From Neonectria sp. B-13 (taxonomy: Eukaryota > Ascomycota > Sordariomycetes > Hypocreales > Nectriaceae), in assembly GCA_002682825.1 (NCBI GenBank), contig NOKP01000002.1:5128309-5192308 (forward strand): a DNA stretch of 64,000 nucleotides, written 5' to 3'. The notes below the pieces were generated by a model. That model did no database searches and was not told the DNA's origin. It saw nothing but the letters and a program-made list of their open reading frames with translations. This document shows positions 1-13,360 of this stretch, one piece after another (the first letter of the stretch is position 1; each line of letters starts with the position of its first letter). Made by a program: the position numbers and the translations under genes.

Positions 1-62
1 TCACCACACCTTCTGGTCCACGTGTAAGGTGCGTGGTACTATGTAGGCTTTTGCTGCGCATT

Positions 63-827
63 ATGGATTACGAGGGCATGCGGAAGAAGGGCGACAGAGT
101 ATTGGCCAATACATACCGTCCACGATGGTTCGGGTTTGTTCCAAGTTTAGTTCCGTTGACGGGCACTCCTACGGATGCTGCTAGAAGAGAAACCAAAAAA
201 AAAACCGCAGGCAGGCTTGGAATGGCGAGAGACGGCGCGGTGATGGTGGTGGTGGTGGTGATGGTCTGTCTCTTCATCTCCACTCCAACCTTACTCTTGG
301 ACTTGCTCGATCGAGATACGCCAAAGACTGATCGTATTCCCACACTGCAGGTCGGTCCAGTTCAGTGCATTCCACCTTTCGTATCCTCGTCCATTGTTCG
401 TCCAAACTTGCTTTCATGGCTTTCCTCGGCGTTTGCCTCCCTGCGCCGTCGCTTGTTACGGCTCGGCGGTTCTTTTCGAACACCAGTCCAAAGCCTGAAT
501 CGGGCAAGACCATCAGCACCCTGTCAATCAAACGCTCATCTCATCCCAACAGCAGTTAACACGGCCGGGCGAGCGCCCAAAAAGACGGACAACAGAGTTT
601 CGGACAGTCAGACACATCCTGCTCTCACACGTCATCGCCGTCAATCTTGTTCCAAGCTCATTATCAACCAAGCCAAAGCGGCACTGACGGCCGCGGAGTT
701 GAAACAACCTCTGGAAACGCCGGCCTGCGCGTCGCCATCTACTTCGTTTCCCTCACCTTATTCGATATCCCCTCAGAAACCAACCCAGCGTCGCACGTTT
801 AGGGATTCGTCCTGCCATGGACTGTGA
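63..827 (+). CDS. Doubtful orphan ORF, 254 codons
   Basis: An open frame from an ATG at 63 to a stop at 825-827. The predicted product is rich in Ser, Pro, Arg and Thr, has one Val-rich hydrophobic patch encoded by a GGT-rich simple repeat near base 245, and shows no recognisable domain. The plus strand here is C/T-rich, which lowers the chance of stop codons, so the length alone is weak evidence. It is more likely non-coding than a gene. Confidence 0.15.
   Translation: MDYEGMRKKGDRVLANTYRPRWFGFVPSLVPLTGTPTDAARRETKKKTAGRLGMARDGAVMVVVVVMVCLFISTPTLLLDLLDRDTPKTDRIPTLQVGPVQCIPPFVSSSIVRPNLLSWLSSAFASLRRRLLRLGGSFRTPVQSLNRARPSAPCQSNAHLIPTAVNTAGRAPKKTDNRVSDSQTHPALTRHRRQSCSKLIINQAKAALTAAELKQPLETPACASPSTSFPSPYSISPQKPTQRRTFRDSSCHGL
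241..264 (+). repeat. (TGG)n-type trinucleotide repeat
   Basis: A run of TGG triplets bounded by TGATGG on the left and GATGG on the right. Simple repeat with no known role here. Confidence 0.8.
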
Positions 828-1487
828 GTTTGTCACGCGGCCTGCTCGCAGATTTGGAGACCGTAGCAGGAGTATCTCGCCGAATGAGCCGGCTGCGCAA
901 CACTTGCGGTGCTCCGTGTTTGCTGGCCGACAATGTGCCGCTGTTCCGAAAGAGGTGTGATAATTATCCGAAGCGTGCGAGTGGCCCTGCTAGCCCGTGC
1001 ACAACACAAATGTGCATCAACCCCGAACCCGTGTCGCTTGCACAAACACTTTCATTTAAGGTCGGCCATAAGGTTAATCGATGTTCCAACTGCCCGCCCG
1101 AGAAGGGGTGATGGGCAGCAGGTACGGATGGCACGGCCTACGAAGGAGCGGTACCTACATTAGTGGCCCCCGTTGGTGGTGCTGCGGTTGAATGACACGC
1201 ACTGTCGCAAGGCCCTCGATACGAGCGCCGACAAGCCCGGATGACGGAGCGATAGGGAGGGAACCGACGGGATGGAGCAGCAAACCAACAAGCAAGAAAA
1301 CCCAGCCTCCAACGGAAATGAGGGTCACTGCCCGTATGTTCGTACTTGGCATATTCCTGCTACGTGTGCATGCAATATCAATGCAGGAAATGCAAGGGCC
1401 AGCGAGGTATCTCTGCTCAGCTGCCGCCCTCTGTCCATTGAATCCCTCAATCCCTCCACGAAATATTACGGATACAGCATCCTAGTC

Positions 1488-1680
1488 CCTAATCATCGGA
1501 CATCCCCCTTCCCAGTCCCTAATCCCTATCCTGGACCCTCAAATCTCCATTCATTCGCCCCAATACAACCCTCCAACTCCTCCCAACAGACCAGCCCCAC
1601 CCATTCCCCAAAATCCCAACTCTGCATTTCTTCCGGCATTCCCTCCCCCCAAATCCCCATCTCCCTCACATGGAGTCAAG
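1488..1680 (+). other. C-rich polypyrimidine tract
   Basis: Nearly 200 bases dominated by C, T and A with very few G on the plus strand (many CCCC, CCCT and CCAA blocks). Strand-asymmetric tracts like this are common in fungal promoters and leaders, but no gene starts just downstream. Confidence 0.6.
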
Positions 1681-4600
1681 GACCACGCCCGTAATCCCAT
1701 CCCGCCCTCCGTTCCCAGTCCTGGCTGGTGGCCTGACCCAGCGCCGCGGCGGCCCCAGCCATGGCTTGATTGGAGGCTCCATCGCACTGTATTCGTACAT
1801 GCATGTGCTGTTGCTTTTGCTTCCTATTATACTCATGAACAACGGGCGCAGTTGGTCATGTCCGATGGAGGCGTGCACCACACACAGTATGCGCTGCTGA
1901 CGGAACATGTTCCACGGTCCCAGCGAAGCATGGACGTATACAGTGCTGTTACAGTGAGTGTGCTTAGCAGTCTGGTACTAAGAAGGTTCTGATCTCCTGT
2001 TTGCTTCTTCGCTTGCCTTTCCAATTCTGGTATTCGTACATCCTCAGATCAGATCCTCCATCGGTTGCCGAAACGGCAATTATCCGCCCCATCAGTGAAT
2101 ATCAACAAACATGCTATCCTAGGTACGCAAATTCAGTTTACAACTAGGACGGCTACACAGGGTCTTTCATATTGACCCCTCTTACATGTTGATGAAGGAC
2201 CATGTACGTCAAGCCTCGGCGTCTCCAATTCAAGGCTGTGCAGGCATCAGTATCGCATTTTTCCTTTTTCCCCTTTCCATCGGTCATCTAGGACTCGATG
2301 CCCAACATGCAGGTACAGCACAGTGCATCTCAGATCGCCTTGCCTTCCAGATTCGCCCGTCGGCCCGGCCGGTTGTCTCGACAGGACAGTCTCTTCCGTC
2401 ATGACTTGGCTCTTGCACCGGATGTTACCACTTTCGCGAGCGGTCCGAGGAGCGACATGGTTCTTCGTAGCCATGGCTGATGTGTAATAGATGATGTGCA
2501 ACATATAATTACTCTGCATTCGTAGATCCTTCATAACGTTCACAACCGTTCACAACCTCAACGGCTGGTGACTCTACACAACATCATCCGTCACAGTGTC
2601 GGAGGCTACACTGGTGGCTTGAGTCGCTGTTTTATGGCATCATCCTGGCTCATCTTTCTCGTCCTCGTTCAGCCATGATCTTGCGGTTTGAGTCTTCCCT
2701 TTTTTCCCTTTCGTTCTTCAGTCATCTAAACAAAGGTTTCAACTAATCCCCTCTGAATTATCAACTCTCGGCCTGTTACATCCAGCAACCACCACGCAGA
2801 TATCCAGCTTTGCATTCCACTCACTGCATCATGTTCCTCCTCCTTCCAAGACATCTCCCGTCAAGCTGCCCCTGTAATCATCCGTCACCAAACTCGCACC
2901 GCGGGTATCCCCATCAATCGAGATTACAATGGCTTGTGCCACGTTGGCGCGCCTCCACGCTTCCGTCCCATCTCCATCCACTCGCGCCCCTGCAAACCAC
3001 AAACAGAGACTCAGACTCCCCGTCCAGGTGCCTCTTCTTTCCCAATCCCGAGCCCCGGCGTTAGTCAACCGTTCAGATTTCACCGGCACCGAGCTTGTCA
3101 TCGCGCGGACCGCCGCTGAAAGTCTTAACACCAGCAGATGTTGGCCTAGGTATGGGGTAGTGATCGTCCGTTCTAATCAGACCTTGCCCGCACAGTCCAC
3201 AGTACATGTTGAATCGGGCTATTTTTGGTCGTGACGGACCACTCGGATGAGCTGGTGGCTTTGATGCTCCGCTGCTGACCTGAAAAGTGGATGGAATACC
3301 GTCCCGTATTCCTCCAGCTATCTCTCTGCATAAGTAGGTCATTCTGTGATGTTGTGTACCTACATACTTGCGCACGTCTCCCCGGAGCAAGGCGCATCGA
3401 TACGACGAGTCGCTTACAGAGCACACAATAATTATACCCCAGGACCTTGGTATCGAAGCTATCGATTCTCGATGATCCACTGAGCTTGGCATTTGCACTG
3501 AACTATCATCAATGAAGCCCTTTTTCAGATCTTTCCACGCGTTCTCAATCTCCCTAGACTCCCCCCAATGGTGCTGTAAATAGCACACTCAGCATGCCAG
3601 TCATCCCTCCCACCGTTTCCCTCGTCACTGTCTCATTATTGTGGGGTGTTCCCCAGGGAATATCGGCTTTTCGATATCTCAAATCTTCGATCAAGGCAAG
3701 TATTGATTGATCAGGGACTTCCATATCCTGCAACTCTATTTGACCCCTACTCACTGGAAGCTCACCTTGTGGCTCGTGGTGATACTTTCGCGTGATCGCG
3801 TTCGCGCTTGCGTTGAGAGCCAACAAGCTCGCGCCCATCAAGCACATTTCGCGCATATCCCGTTTGCCGCCAGTCCTGGTTCTCTTATCGATGGTACTCA
3901 GACAATACTACGCGCTGTGCATTGTGAAGTTGGCTATAGCTTCCTAAACGAAGGCCGTCGTCTTAGCCTCGATGATATCGGCCCCGATCCCTTTCAACTT
4001 CGGAATATCTTGTAAAGTTTGTCCAGCTCAGATATCTCATGTGACCTGTTTCGGATACGGAAAGAACTCGTGGCATGAAATCGAATAGCAAGAGCCCAAC
4101 CCATTTGGATTCGGCATCTGCCACAATCCGTTGCCGTAAGGTCAAGTCCAGAATAATATCGCACGGGGCCTTCCTCGTAAGTCATTAACCAGCAGCTTCC
4201 TGGAAGCCCAAGAGCTTTGAGAACATGTCGCAATGTCCCGGCAGAGAAAATATGTGTTGTTGACGTGGCCGAGATGGCAATTGTACAAATGTCAACTGCT
4301 TCCGCCGTCCTTAACGTCAAGACATTTCGTGGTCACGGGATATCACTTAGGACTTGGACTGTAAATTGTACACAAAAACTCATCTCCGTTGCTGTTGCGC
4401 TCTCCAGTCCCCGGTACAGCAGTGAGGAAGCATGGGCTTAGCCGACGGTGTCATATAGTTGTCAGTATCAGGTGATGTGCGGTGCTCGGAATGAGCAGCC
4501 TGCACGAAGCATTTGACATTCTTACAGCTTCCTAGATTGCCAGTTCTCGGCCGAGTACGGGAAGAGAACCACAAGTTCGGGCGTGGAGATGTATAGAACA

Positions 4601-7234
4601 TATACGAGGGCCAGCACTAAACAAGGTGTAGCACCATGGGCGTCGTCGCCTTGGCTCACTCATCCCGGTCTATTCTTTCGTCCTTCCTATTTTATCACTT
4701 GAGCAGCTCCCTAGTGTCGTTGGACCTCGCTCATTCGGCCCCGATGAGATTCCCTGTGAACTATTGTTTCTGGACATTAGAGTGCCTCATTGGATGTCAA
4801 GCTCGACAAGAACGACGGAGTCCTCGTTGTCCACTGCCAGTGACTTTGGAGCTCAGAACGCAGTTGTGGGTGAAGAGAATACTTCCCATTCTCTACCAGG
4901 CGTATTGACGGCATTTGTAGCCAAGACCACGGAGTTAACGTACACTGGCAAGGTGATGTCGACCCTCCGTTCAGATGACGCTTGGTTGACTGCTGAATAG
5001 GGATCGTCTCCATCTAGCCAGCTTCGACTGAGCACCAACTAAAGCCTTGGTCAGTATCGCATGACTAGTACGGGCTCGTCAGGGCCGTGACTGGAAACTT
5101 CCCGGAAAAGGGGTCCTACAAACAATAACTAAAACGTGGATGGGTTTACGATGATTGAATAAACTAACATGCAGGGCATATCCAGATACGGCGGTTGATT
5201 AAAGGAGAGCACAACGTAAAGACTCTCTGTTATCTGGACTTGGTGTTCAGCCCGGTAGTTTGTGTCATCGTGTTGTGTGTGTTAAGATATCATATTGCTA
5301 CCCGTTAGCATTCTAACTACCAGCCTGGCGAGGAGGAACAGAAATCGTACCGGACACTTTTTCTTACGGGAGCGAACAACTATATCCCGCTTTCAGTGCT
5401 TTCACCCGGCTTCATCTTCCACGTGAGAATGTTCCATACCAGTGAGAGCATCTACAAGAAGTATCCTGGGGCAGGGAGAACGATAAGTCAAGTCATACTA
5501 TGTGCTATATGAGGAAAGTCCATGGTTCTTAAGTACAGCTTGGTGTATTTATGAATATTCTTCGCATAGCTCAGTCCTTGTTAGTAAAAACTTGTAAATG
5601 TCTCAGTCGGCAGGCTCGGTTGGTATGCGTGTTGATGCTGTGGTGATGGATGTGTCTTGCGCAACTGGACCTAGAGATTCAAAACACGGCGAATTGAAGT
5701 AGCATGAGACTTGAATAGTTCCAGTAAAGTACGAGACTGATTGAACGGGTCAGCATAATTGAGATTCGAAACTAATGAGACCATGTAAAATTATTGTTGA
5801 GCAACAATCATGAACTATTGGTTTTGTGGTACAGGGTAGTTCAGGTGGAAAAAACTTGAACGACTCGCAGAGCCATTACTCAATCATTTCGAGGGCTACT
5901 TTACCTCTTATAGTGGGAGACATGTTTCTTTATATTTATTGGTTCTTATTTGAGGATGCTTCATCAGACCTGATGGGTTTACTCCATACTGGTGGAATTA
6001 CTTGCGGGTTTGTTGCGGTGGATGATGCGTCCCCGCAGATTCACAACACCTTACGAGAAAAACATATACCATGTTCACGATGTTCGTTCAACACAGTTCA
6101 ATCCAGACGCAACATTATAATAGTATTCTTACACAAAAAGCAGAGGGGTTCTTGCGCTGATTGTTGTTGGCCACGCGTCGCCTAAAGACTTCACGTGTCT
6201 CAAAGGTACCTGGAAGCAGGGATAAGTCAAACCGAGAGAGTCGGTGTAGAATCGGAATGAATTGTCATGGATTTGTTTGTGCATCCATGCTCAACTTGGT
6301 AGAATATTATTGTAGTGGAATGGCCGCCCGTAATAGGTGACGTTTTAATTACTCCCTCCGTATACTCAGTGAAAGCTGTGGACATAAACCGGGAGCTCTA
6401 GACTCTAGCCTCGATCACGTATTAGCATTGCTGCCGTGTCTCGCGCCAGTCACAGAACGGGTGGACGGACCTGCATAAATTACATGCAACTAGTGTACAC
6501 ACAGACCGGGCGGTTGCCTAGAGCTTGTGAACAGCATTTATTACTACGGCGTAACTTGCGTACTGTATGAATACAGAGTCTGGTTGGAGTGTGATGATGT
6601 TGACAAGAAACAGGAAGTTAGTGTCTGCCAGATAACTGATTGAAGGATCATGGCGCCGTGACAACCCCAGCATAATGCAAGACTTCCAATGACGCATTGA
6701 CTGTTTGTGTTGTTGTTCCAAGTTGGATGCCCTGGGTCTCGGCCTTGGGGCTTGGCGAGATACCTCGGGCTAAATGGCATGCGAGTCCGGGTGACGAGAA
6801 GCAGAGCTCTTCAGATGCCTAAGGCGGCAAGGCGTGAGCCGTGATGGCCTGGTTGCTGGACCAGCGGCGAGAGTGGAGACTGGCAAGGCGAACATGGTGC
6901 GTCATTGCCTACGCTTGGTCACAAGGTGCCAGCCAAGAGCGAGTTGACAGGGGGCAGGAAGGATGGACCGGAGGCACCTGTGCCACCTAAGCACCGCCTG
7001 GGCAACCTGCGGATAAGCTGCGGAGTACCGATCAGGTCAGTCGTAGACTCAGAGCTTGGTTAGTCACCCACTCACAAGACGCAATCTGCTCCCCGGGCTT
7101 AGTTCCAGCGCTCCAGTTCCAGCGCTCCAACGCCAATATAGTGGGTAATCTGCGCATTGTGTAGCACAGCGCATACCTGCTAGGTACAAGCCGCCAGCCG
7201 TTGCCGATACTACTACCTAGGAAGACGCCCGAAA

Positions 7235-7492
7235 CAGACGCAGACGCAATAGCTCTAACCCAGCTCCGTCATTCCCTGCCCCAACCCCAACCTTACCTAC
7301 TCGTACACTTCCCTCTTCCATCTTCCCCCATCTTATCTTCCCCATCAACCTTGCCCTTCCGACCTCATCCTCAGATCGGATCGTTTGGCATCGTCGTATC
7401 GCATCGCATCGCATCACCTTACAACGCGCAAGTCGACTCGCTGCGCACCGTCTTATTGATTCATCCATCTTCTGTCAGAGCCGTCGCCCATC
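7235..7492 (+). promoter_or_regulatory. CT-rich leader of the proteinase A gene
   Basis: A pyrimidine-rich stretch (strongest at about 7255-7340) directly upstream of the ATG at 7493. CT-rich leaders near transcription starts are usual for well-expressed filamentous-fungal genes. The boundary is approximate and no TATA box was assigned. Confidence 0.45.
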
Positions 7493-8815
<1,323 letters not shown>

Positions 8816-9418
8816 GTTACGGGATATAATCGAGGGAAATAGCACACACAAGCAGCGACTACTGAATTGATACTGGTTGGTTTTGGGAATGGCAAGGATT
8901 GGCTTGATTGATACAACATATGGTGATGCTGGAGGACGGTGATTGCGCAGTTGTTTCATGTACAATGCTACCTAAGTAATAGGATAAGTGAATTGCCAGT
9001 CTGTCCCCAACCTTTTGATTTGATTCCATTTGTTGCATGCCGCCGCATGTTGCGCCGTAACACGACTTGTACGGGTGATTGTGGTGCCTCGGCGTTGATG
9101 TGACGAATGATGCAAGCATGTACCACTGCAAAACTCCTGCAGATGATCAAGCCAACACTAACTAAGCTTGTACTCGGGCGTCCCTCGGAGGAGCTTGGAT
9201 CGAAGCGATCCGCAAACACAAAGGAGGCAGTCCAATGCTTTGAATGCTGGACTTGACTTGGACGATTATGAGTAAAAGGGTGGCGAGTCAGTCGGCATCT
9301 TGGGAGAACAATGGATGGAATGGACCGTGACGGGAAAATCGGTACGTACCTCGCAGAAACCGGTCCAACCTCAGGTCCCCGCCGCTGAGGAGCTGGTACG
9401 AGGCTTGTTGGGTGGAAC

Positions 9419-9443
9419 GGCCGGTGGCCGGTGGCCGGTGGCC
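9419..9443 (+). repeat. GGCCGGT tandem repeat (about 3.5 copies)
   Basis: Perfect 7 bp units in the promoter region of the gene starting at 9838. It can fold back on itself because GGCC is palindromic. No known role. Confidence 0.75.
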
Positions 9444-9472
9444 AGGGGCCGGCGGAGGGTGAGGCGCCAGAT

Positions 9473-9478
9473 CACGTG
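9473..9478. promoter_or_regulatory. CACGTG (E-box-like) palindrome
   Basis: A CACGTG hexamer in the promoter interval of the gene starting at 9838; this is the core site of bHLH factors in fungi. Occupancy is an inference. Confidence 0.3.
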
Positions 9479-9837
9479 CACTGCTCATTAGCCTTCCCCC
9501 CCAAAAGACGCTAGCGTGGGTCCTGGTCAGCGACAAGTACTTGGCGATCAAGACACATTCTTCCCTCGGCGCAGCCATTCTCCATTCCCTCCAGCAGTCG
9601 CAGTGACTTTAAAGACGATCGAGAGATCTTTCATCGAGGCCTGTTGTCGCGTGAGCCGCTAAGCCGTGGGTGCACCAGTCGATTGCACGGCGCCAGTTGG
9701 ATGAGGAACGTCCATTCGCGCTGCCTCGACGAAGCCGTTTTTGGAGTTGCACCAGTCTGCCATCCACTACCGCGCGTCGCGACAAGGCGCGGTCCAGCTT
9801 CCCCCCGACGAGACGACCCGGCAACGAGAAACCGACC

Positions 9838-12589
9838 ATGGCGCAGCCCGCGACCACGAAGCCCAACGGCATCCTGGAGCCCGCCAGCACCGAGAATGCG
9901 CAGCCCGTCGTTCCAGGGAAGCGAAAACGCGAAAATGGCGACGACGGCGACGAGCTGGATGGCTTTGAGGACGAGAAACCCGTCATCACCAAGGGCAACC
10001 AGAAGGAATTGATCAAGTCGTACCTCGAAGTCTTGAATAGGTAGGATGCGCTTTTTTCTCACTCGGTGGATGCCGCGACCTGGACTGTGTCGCGAGAACC
10101 ACTGTCTGCCCATGCATGCTAACCATCTCCGCAGCATCGATATCAGTCCGTCCATCCTCAAGCGTCCCGTGCCTGTGCTCTCTTCCGATGATGAACCCGA
10201 GGCGAAGCGTCAAAAGTCAACTGAGCCTGATACTCCACCCACAATATCGGACAAGGTCGCCGCAGACGCCTACGACCGCCTCGAAGACATGGCCGTTGAT
10301 ATTGTGTCAGTGATCAAGGCATCGCTCGAGGACCTGAAGCCCCAATCATCAGCACCCGGAAAAACAGCGCCGACCGAGGAAGCCCTGGCCCAAATCAGCG
10401 AGTTCAAGCAGAAGGCCTTGCAACTCCTCCGACAGGAGAAGGCGTACCCCAAGACCAGTACCGAACCACTCGCTGTAGAGGCTGACCTTCCCCCTTCTCC
10501 GCAAAAAGGCGAACTGGTGCTGTCTCTAATCGGATATGCGCCCCAAGAGAGGCGTTTGTTCTCCAGTCTTCCGCTGTCCCATGATGATAAGCTGGCTCAG
10601 ACCCCTCTACCCCAGGGCATGACCTTGACACATATCATGCCCACAGCAACCCATGAGCGGACTCAAACTCTGGGAGAGCTGTTTTCATCTGCCCGAGCAC
10701 TGCCTCCGCTGCAACCACCCAAGCAGCCCAAGACTCAGGCCAAGGGCAATACCCTTGATTTCTATCACCCGGAGCTGACGGACACTTCCAAGTTCCAGAG
10801 CACCAGCTACTCTACTACGAAACTCTCGGCGGGATACTACCTGGACTACAGCAATGCTGCCCCTTCGTCACAAATGAAGACGAAGCAACGCGAACGCGCC
10901 CAGAGCCTGGCCGGAAAGAAACCTTCCACCACCGAAATGGAGATGTATGAAATGGAAGCCCTCTTCCGCGGAGCGTTCTCGAGCTTTGCTCCTTGTAAGG
11001 ATGACTCGGCGGCTGTTGTGCCATCTAGCGTCGCTAGCCGACTCTGGTGGCAACGGGCTGGTCAGCGACACTTCCAGAACATGATCGAGGTGGAATACTA
11101 TGAAGACGCGGATGAGGACGAGAACAGCCAGTCGCAGGCTGTGGAAATTGATGAAGATGCAGTCGAGGAAGCCATCAGTGGTTGGGATGAATCAGTCGTT
11201 GATCCGTCGTTGGACGACATCATGGGTACCAAGAGGGACGAGCAGGACAAGGAAGTTGACGAGATTCTCGAGGAAGTCAGCGACATGATCGAGACACTGT
11301 CTTCATACCAGCGCATCCGCAACCTCACTCTCCCCAACTCGCAGAACCGCCAGTCGAGCGACCCGGTCACCGGCGATATGCTGGCCACCGCAGGTCCTCA
11401 GCCTTCTGAAGAGGAGCAGGCGACCTACCACGTTCTCAAGGCACAACTGGCGCTCATTATCAAGACCCTGCCCCCCTATGCCGTGGCCAAGCTGAACGGC
11501 GACCAACTGGAAGATCTCCTGATCAGCACCAAGGTGCAGGTTCAATCGGACCAGTACAAGGGTGTTATGGAGGAAGACGAAGCTGCCATGCAGGCTCGCC
11601 TGCGAGCGCAACAGGTGGCCCAGGCGACTGCCCGGCCCACTCCTCAGCGGACACCGAGCATATCGTCGGTCCCTTACGCGAACCACTTCCAGGCCGGAAA
11701 CCAATACGGAACACCCAACCGTACGCCGGCAATGCAGCAGCAGTACTACCGCCCAGGCGCTACTCCTAGTTTTCAACCCCAGCAGCGTCCAATGCCTACC
11801 GCCCAACCACGACCACCCCAGCCGAACCAATACACCCGACCGAATGGCTTCCCGAACCAGTATGCAACGCAGCTGGCTAAGGCCCAGACACCCTACGGGC
11901 ACCAGAACATGCCCCAGTACGCAAGCCAACAACGACCCCAATACGGCCAGATACCAGCGCAGCAAGGGACACCCGCAGCTCGGTATCCGTTCCAGCCTGG
12001 CTATCCACCGCAGCACCAGCCCGGAACGCCTTCCCAGGGGAACTTCGGAGCATTCACAAATGGCCAAGCTATGGCCCAGCGCAATATGTCTCCCCAGGTG
12101 CAACAACACAGGCCGCCTTACAGCCCGTCCCCAAGTGTGCAGCAGCCCCCGCGGTACGGCACGCCCAGCCAGACAATGGGAAACCAGATGAATAGGTTTT
12201 CTAGCAACCCGGCGCAGGCTGGAACTCCATCCCAGAATCCAGGACTCACCGGATATCACACTGTGATCCCCGAGGCCCAGCAACAGCGGATTCTTGACCA
12301 GGCGAAGGCCCGAGTGGCGGCGCAGGAGCGTTCAGCCATGTTTGCGGACAAGATAGCTCAGCCAGGTGGCGTGGCCGGGCTTGGGGGTATTGGAATGAGC
12401 GGTACTATGGATATCAACCGGCTGGCGGCCGCTCGAGCTAGCATTGCAGCCCAGCAGCAAAAGCCTCAGACTCCCACGCCCCAGCGGCTGGGCGTCAACG
12501 GCACACCGGGTCCACATATCCCGCACAAGGTGACACCAGTACCAGTACCAGTTATCCCTGGACTTCAGCAGCGGAAGCCTTCGTCATAG
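9838..12589 (+). CDS. Large Pro/Gln-rich nuclear protein, function not recognised
   Basis: Two exons, 9838-10040 and 10135-12589, give 885 aa; the intron splits a Ser codon and the join reads LEVLNSIDISPSIL. The N-terminus carries two basic nuclear-localisation-like stretches (GKRKRE near residue 30 and EAKRQK near 90). The middle contains a compact, probably folded part with ALFRGAFSSFAPCK, SRLWWQRAGQRHFQ and, later, IKTLPPYAVAKLNGDQLEDL, separated by acidic, low-complexity sequence. The last 330 residues are Pro/Gln/Tyr-rich and disordered. The layout resembles fungal chromatin or transcription cofactors, but I do not recognise the family with confidence. No damage is seen. Start chosen at the first ATG giving the conserved-looking MAQPATTKPNGILEP. 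Confidence 0.85.
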
Positions 12590-13360
12590 ACGTGAGCAAC
12601 ACGAGGTTCTTGGAAAGTAAGGCATCTCATGGTCAGGGTAGAAGGAGGGAGCCTGATGGGGCTCGAGTGGATTCGTTGCGGTCTGGTTTGGGCGTTTAGA
12701 GGCAGATAATCGGATTTCTTGCGGAGTTGGTTTGTCACGACAAAGGGATTTCCGGTGGGGATACTTTGACACCATGGGTCGGACGGGAGAGTGTGGGTGT
12801 TCATGTCGAGTTCGACTTTGGACTCATCCCAGTGTAATTCAAATACCGGCAAGGGGATGACGCGCGGTTCTTTTTATGCAGCTGAAAATGCGATGGGCCT
12901 ACGGAGCAGCCTGTGCCGCCGGAGAAAGGGGGTTTACTGATGTGGATGGTGAAGAAGTGTCGTCTTGACCGTCGTGTAGGATCGTGGAGTTGAAGCTCTG
13001 GAGGGCCATCGCGGACGGATCGAGCTTCTAGATGTTCGCTACTAGGCTTCATTGTTTGATATCATACTGTATGTACTACTACGAACTAAGCATCGCTTTT
13101 GAGGAATCTTTTCAGGTTATGCGGAATAGGGACTCTTGTCTTGAATGAATGGGAGTGTATTTATTCTTTTTGGGAAAGTTTGACATGCAGGGAACTCGTC
13201 CATCGTCACATCGTTTCTACAGAGCTGGGTATCTATTAGTAGGGCCAAACCATCTGACCCGATGGTACAACTATCGCACACGGAACACCTTATTTTCCAG
13301 ATCCAGATTTTAATGTACAGGGCTGTTCCTTTCGGTACCTTTCAGGCGCTGTCAACAGCG
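12590..13360. other. Intergenic between convergent genes
   Basis: The 3' flanks of two convergent genes. No RNA gene or credible ORF; the reading frames here are short and lack supporting splice structure. Confidence 0.6.

Larger units (their letters stand above)
1..7492. other. Long gene-poor region
   Basis: About 7.5 kb without a convincing protein gene. Reading frames here are short, overlap on both strands, and mostly lack an ATG in good context or a plausible partner exon. The first 3 kb contain pyrimidine-rich stretches that keep the plus-strand frames open; 5.0-6.5 kb is richer in A+T. The last 250 bases are the leader of the protease gene. It could hold long non-coding transcripts, distal promoter sequence of a gene to the left, or heavily decayed genes; the sequence alone does not decide between these. 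Confidence 0.6.
8816..9837. other. Intergenic, proteinase A 3' side and promoter of the next gene
   Basis: No gene seen. It holds a tandem GGCCGGT repeat at 9419-9443 and a CACGTG palindrome at 9473-9478, about 360 bases before the next start codon. Confidence 0.6.

Noticed and set aside
1490..1530. CCCTAA-containing stretch suggesting telomeric repeats
   Set aside because: Only scattered CCCTAAT copies in a C-rich tract, with no tandem hexamer array.
2929..3234. ATG-started 101-codon ORF in the left desert
   Set aside because: Ser/Pro/Arg-rich, no domain, no following exon; competing frames of similar length overlap it on both strands.
6350..6375. ACTCCCTCCGTA motif resembling Stowaway MITE ends
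   Set aside because: No matching inverted copy was found nearby, so there is no element.
11303..12283. 326-codon minus-strand frame within the nuclear protein gene
   Set aside because: Antisense shadow of the Pro/Gln-rich coding exon; product has no domain-like features.
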